This document shows positions 5,104-6,681 of a stretch of DNA of 6,681 nt, in pieces. Origin of the DNA: Candidatus Zixiibacteriota bacterium (GTDB taxonomy: Bacteria > Zixibacteria > MSB-5A5 > GN15 > FEB-12). The DNA lies in contig DAOWMZ010000103.1 in assembly GCA_030642845.1 (NCBI GenBank), positions 1-6,681 of the forward strand, written 5' to 3'. The position numbers and the translations under genes are program-made. The notes beneath the pieces were generated by a model. The model did not search any database. It had not been told where the DNA came from and saw nothing but the letters and a program-made list of their open reading frames with translations. Numbering within the stretch: position 1 is the stretch's first letter; each line of letters starts with the position of its first letter.

Positions 5104-5796
5104 GTGGATAAGATTTATAAATTATTATTAATTCTAATCTTTTTCCTGATGAGTGGTTCGGTTTTTTCTGTGGATAAGGACAAATCGCAGATCATTTTTG
5201 ATGAACTTATAAATATGTATCAGCTCAATCCTGATTGCTATGAGTTTGAAATTCTCGGCAGTTACATTGATATGAATAAAATTTCCTCAGGGAACATTTC
5301 TATAAAACCGATTACTCAGAAAGAGCCTCTTGGGGTATTCTCGATAATAGTAAATATTTATAAAGGCAACAAGGTTGCTGAATCGGGACAGGTTCGTTTA
5401 AAGATCAGAAAGTATATGGATGTACTTGTTGCCTCAGACAAAATAAACAGACAATGCCTGTTTAGTGATAATAATGTCATCTTAACACGTACCGAAATCA
5501 CCTCACTCAATGAAAAGCCCCTTACTGATCTTGCAGAGTTATATGAATATCGATCAAAATATAATCTCAGAAAAGGAACAATTCTCACCATGTCAACAAT
5601 GGAGCTGGTCCCCGATGTGGAATCAGGGCGGGAAGTTTCTATTGTTTATACCAACGGCTTGTGCCGCATTTCGGCACAGGGAGTAATACTTCAGAAAGGT
5701 ATGGCTGGGGATTATGTAAAAGTTAAAAACAAATCATCTGGTAAAATAGTCCTGGCGCGTGTAGTGGATAAAAGCGCTGTCACTGTGGATCCTTAA
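5104..5796 (+). CDS. flgA: FlgA, P-ring assembly chaperone
   Basis: A 230-residue protein starting with GTG, with AAGAGG (5090-5095) inside the end of flgG as ribosome site. A Sec signal peptide is evident: Lys3/Lys6, a hydrophobic run at 7-19, and a likely cleavage after VFS (residue 22). The C-terminal half fits the SAF-type domain of FlgA: about 106-132 (DVLVASDKI...NNVILTRTEI) and 155-229, ending in the typical sequence of REVSIVYTNGLCRISAQG, then GMAGDYVKVKNKSSGKIVLARV. FlgA acts in the periplasm and helps FlgI subunits polymerise around the rod. The N-terminal 23-100 part is poorly conserved, as usual for the family. It lies 5 bases after flgG and directly before flgH and flgI, which fits its job. 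Cysteines occur at 45, 118 and 187. Confidence 0.92.
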   Translation: MDKIYKLLLILIFFLMSGSVFSVDKDKSQIIFDELINMYQLNPDCYEFEILGSYIDMNKISSGNISIKPITQKEPLGVFSIIVNIYKGNKVAESGQVRLKIRKYMDVLVASDKINRQCLFSDNNVILTRTEITSLNEKPLTDLAELYEYRSKYNLRKGTILTMSTMELVPDVESGREVSIVYTNGLCRISAQGVILQKGMAGDYVKVKNKSSGKIVLARVVDKSAVTVDP

Positions 5797-5815
5797 AATT
5801 GGAGTTGAAGGAATC

Positions 5816-6403
5816 ATGAATTTTAAAAGGACTTTTGTTATACTGCTCGTTTTGCTGCTGCTTCCCTTTACTATCAAATTAAGAGGGGAAGAATCAAAGC
5901 AGATTGAATCATTATTTACAGATATCAAGGCTAACAAAGTCGGTGATATTCTGACTGTAATGATTTACGAACAAAGCAAAGCTTCGCAAAAAGCGGAAAC
6001 CAAAACACAAAAAAGTTCAAAGATGGATGCTTCCGGCGGACCAGGGATTGGATCGCTCGATTTTATTCCTCTTTTTGCTATGGATGTTGAAAACAGCAAT
6101 TCTTTTGATGGCAAAGGAGAAAACATCCGCAATGGGTCTTTATCAGCTCGTATGTCGGTGACTGTTATCACTGTTCTCCCCAATGGAGATCTCGTTATCG
6201 AAGGTTACCGCACGGTAGGGATTTCCGGAGACAGAGAGACACTGTCGTTAACCGGTATTGTACGCCAGAAAGATATCTCCCCGGATAATACAATAGACTC
6301 ATATTTAATTGCCGATGCTGAAATTCATTATACAGGCAAAGGAAATGCCAACACCGGTAGTCGTCCGGGATTTCTTTCCCGCTTCTTCGGATGGGTGTTC
6401 TAA
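5816..6403 (+). CDS. flgH: FlgH, flagellar L-ring protein
   Basis: A 195-residue protein with the FlgH core: SLFTDIKANKVGDILTVMI (32-50), followed by the Ser/Lys/Thr-rich helix (53-69), the strand region NGSLSARMSVTVITVLPNGD (106-125) with LVIEGYRTV after it, and a C-terminal GNANTGSRPGFLSRFFGWVF (176-195). FlgH forms the L ring in the outer membrane. The N-terminus has Lys4/Arg5 and a hydrophobic stretch (6-20), so it is targeted to the Sec system. Unlike most characterised FlgH proteins it has no cysteine anywhere, hence no lipobox, and no clear A-x-A cleavage site either. It is shorter than the enterobacterial protein (about 230), mainly at the N-terminus. Ribosome sites GGAG (5801-5804) and AAGGA (5808-5812) precede the ATG. 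The gap after flgA is 19 bases. Confidence 0.93.
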   Translation: MNFKRTFVILLVLLLLPFTIKLRGEESKQIESLFTDIKANKVGDILTVMIYEQSKASQKAETKTQKSSKMDASGGPGIGSLDFIPLFAMDVENSNSFDGKGENIRNGSLSARMSVTVITVLPNGDLVIEGYRTVGISGDRETLSLTGIVRQKDISPDNTIDSYLIADAEIHYTGKGNANTGSRPGFLSRFFGWVF

Positions 6404-6412
6404 GGAGGAACT

Positions 6413-6681
6413 ATGCATTCAGCAGTATCAAAAATTATATCAACCCCGATCGGATTAATTATTTTAGCTACATTGCTTCTAACTTTATCAGGAGTAGCGG
6501 AAGCCGGTAAAGTCCGTATTAAAGATATTTGCAGCTTCCAGAATGAGAATCAGGAAGATTGGAGTGGTTATGGATTAATAATTGGACTGGATGGTTCCGG
6601 TGATGGATCAGGGACTCATTTTACCACCCAGTCACTTGTAAATATGATGGAACGGTTGGGGCTTACAGTTGATCAAAGTAA
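6413..6681 (+). CDS. flgI: FlgI, flagellar P-ring protein (5' part)
   Basis: The first 89 codons of flgI; the gene runs off the right edge of the window. A Sec signal peptide is clear, with Lys7, a hydrophobic core at 13-25, and cleavage probably after AEA (residue 31). The mature start GKVRIKDICSFQ and the later stretches GYGLIIGLDGSGDGSG and TQSLVNMMERLGLTVD match the conserved FlgI N-terminal region. FlgI forms the P ring in the periplasm around the distal rod, with FlgA as chaperone. AAGGAGGA (6402-6409) overlaps the flgH stop and lies 3 bases before the ATG, so the two are tightly linked. Residue 40 is Cys where I would expect Ala in the common KDIA motif, a minor variation. Confidence 0.95.
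   Translation, partial: MHSAVSKIISTPIGLIILATLLLTLSGVAEAGKVRIKDICSFQNENQEDWSGYGLIIGLDGSGDGSGTHFTTQSLVNMMERLGLTVDQS

Overview
This window is part of a flagellar gene region from a Gram-negative (diderm) bacterium with an AT-rich genome. The L-ring and P-ring genes (flgH, flgI) and the rod assembly chaperone gene flgA imply an outer membrane and a peptidoglycan layer. The reverse-strand gene encodes a secreted protein ending in two dockerin-like repeats of the type ...NVADIV.LVDYLFRGG. From memory this repeat style is common in secreted proteins of candidate phylum Zixibacteria and relatives in the FCB group, so I infer an organism of that kind. No 16S or ribosomal marker is present to confirm it.

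Layout, left to right. Positions 1-1890 (+) are the end of a flagellar export-apparatus operon: the fliH 3' end, fliI and fliJ, joined by overlapping stop and start codons. A strong hairpin with A/T tracts on both sides closes it and probably also terminates the converging gene on the other strand. Positions 1930-2679 (-) are a lone gene for a secreted cohesin-like/dockerin-like protein, with no visible link to motility. Positions 2680-2984 are non-coding apart from promoter candidates. Positions 2985-3197 (+) are a small Cys-rich open frame of unknown function. Positions 3198-3546 are non-coding but highly structured: a short direct repeat, three successive inverted repeats, and then a near-consensus sigma-54 (-24/-12) promoter with its own abutting inverted repeat. 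Positions 3547-6681 (+) are a tight operon flgF-flgG-flgA-flgH-flgI, with flgI cut by the window end.

How the genes work together. FliH, FliI and FliJ form the cytoplasmic ATPase complex of the flagellar type III export gate, which exports rod subunits such as FlgF and FlgG. FlgG forms the distal rod. FlgI (P ring) is assembled around the rod with help from FlgA, and FlgH forms the L ring in the outer membrane. The second operon is therefore a rod-and-bushing module, and the sigma-54 site suggests it is switched on as a stage of a regulated flagellar hierarchy.

The items most worth a second look are the sigma-54 promoter and its extremely short predicted leader, the inverted-repeat cluster upstream of it, the FlgH protein that lacks any cysteine (so no lipobox), and the small Cys-rich protein between the two flagellar units. 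I did not find a clearly new defence, mobile or enzymatic system here.
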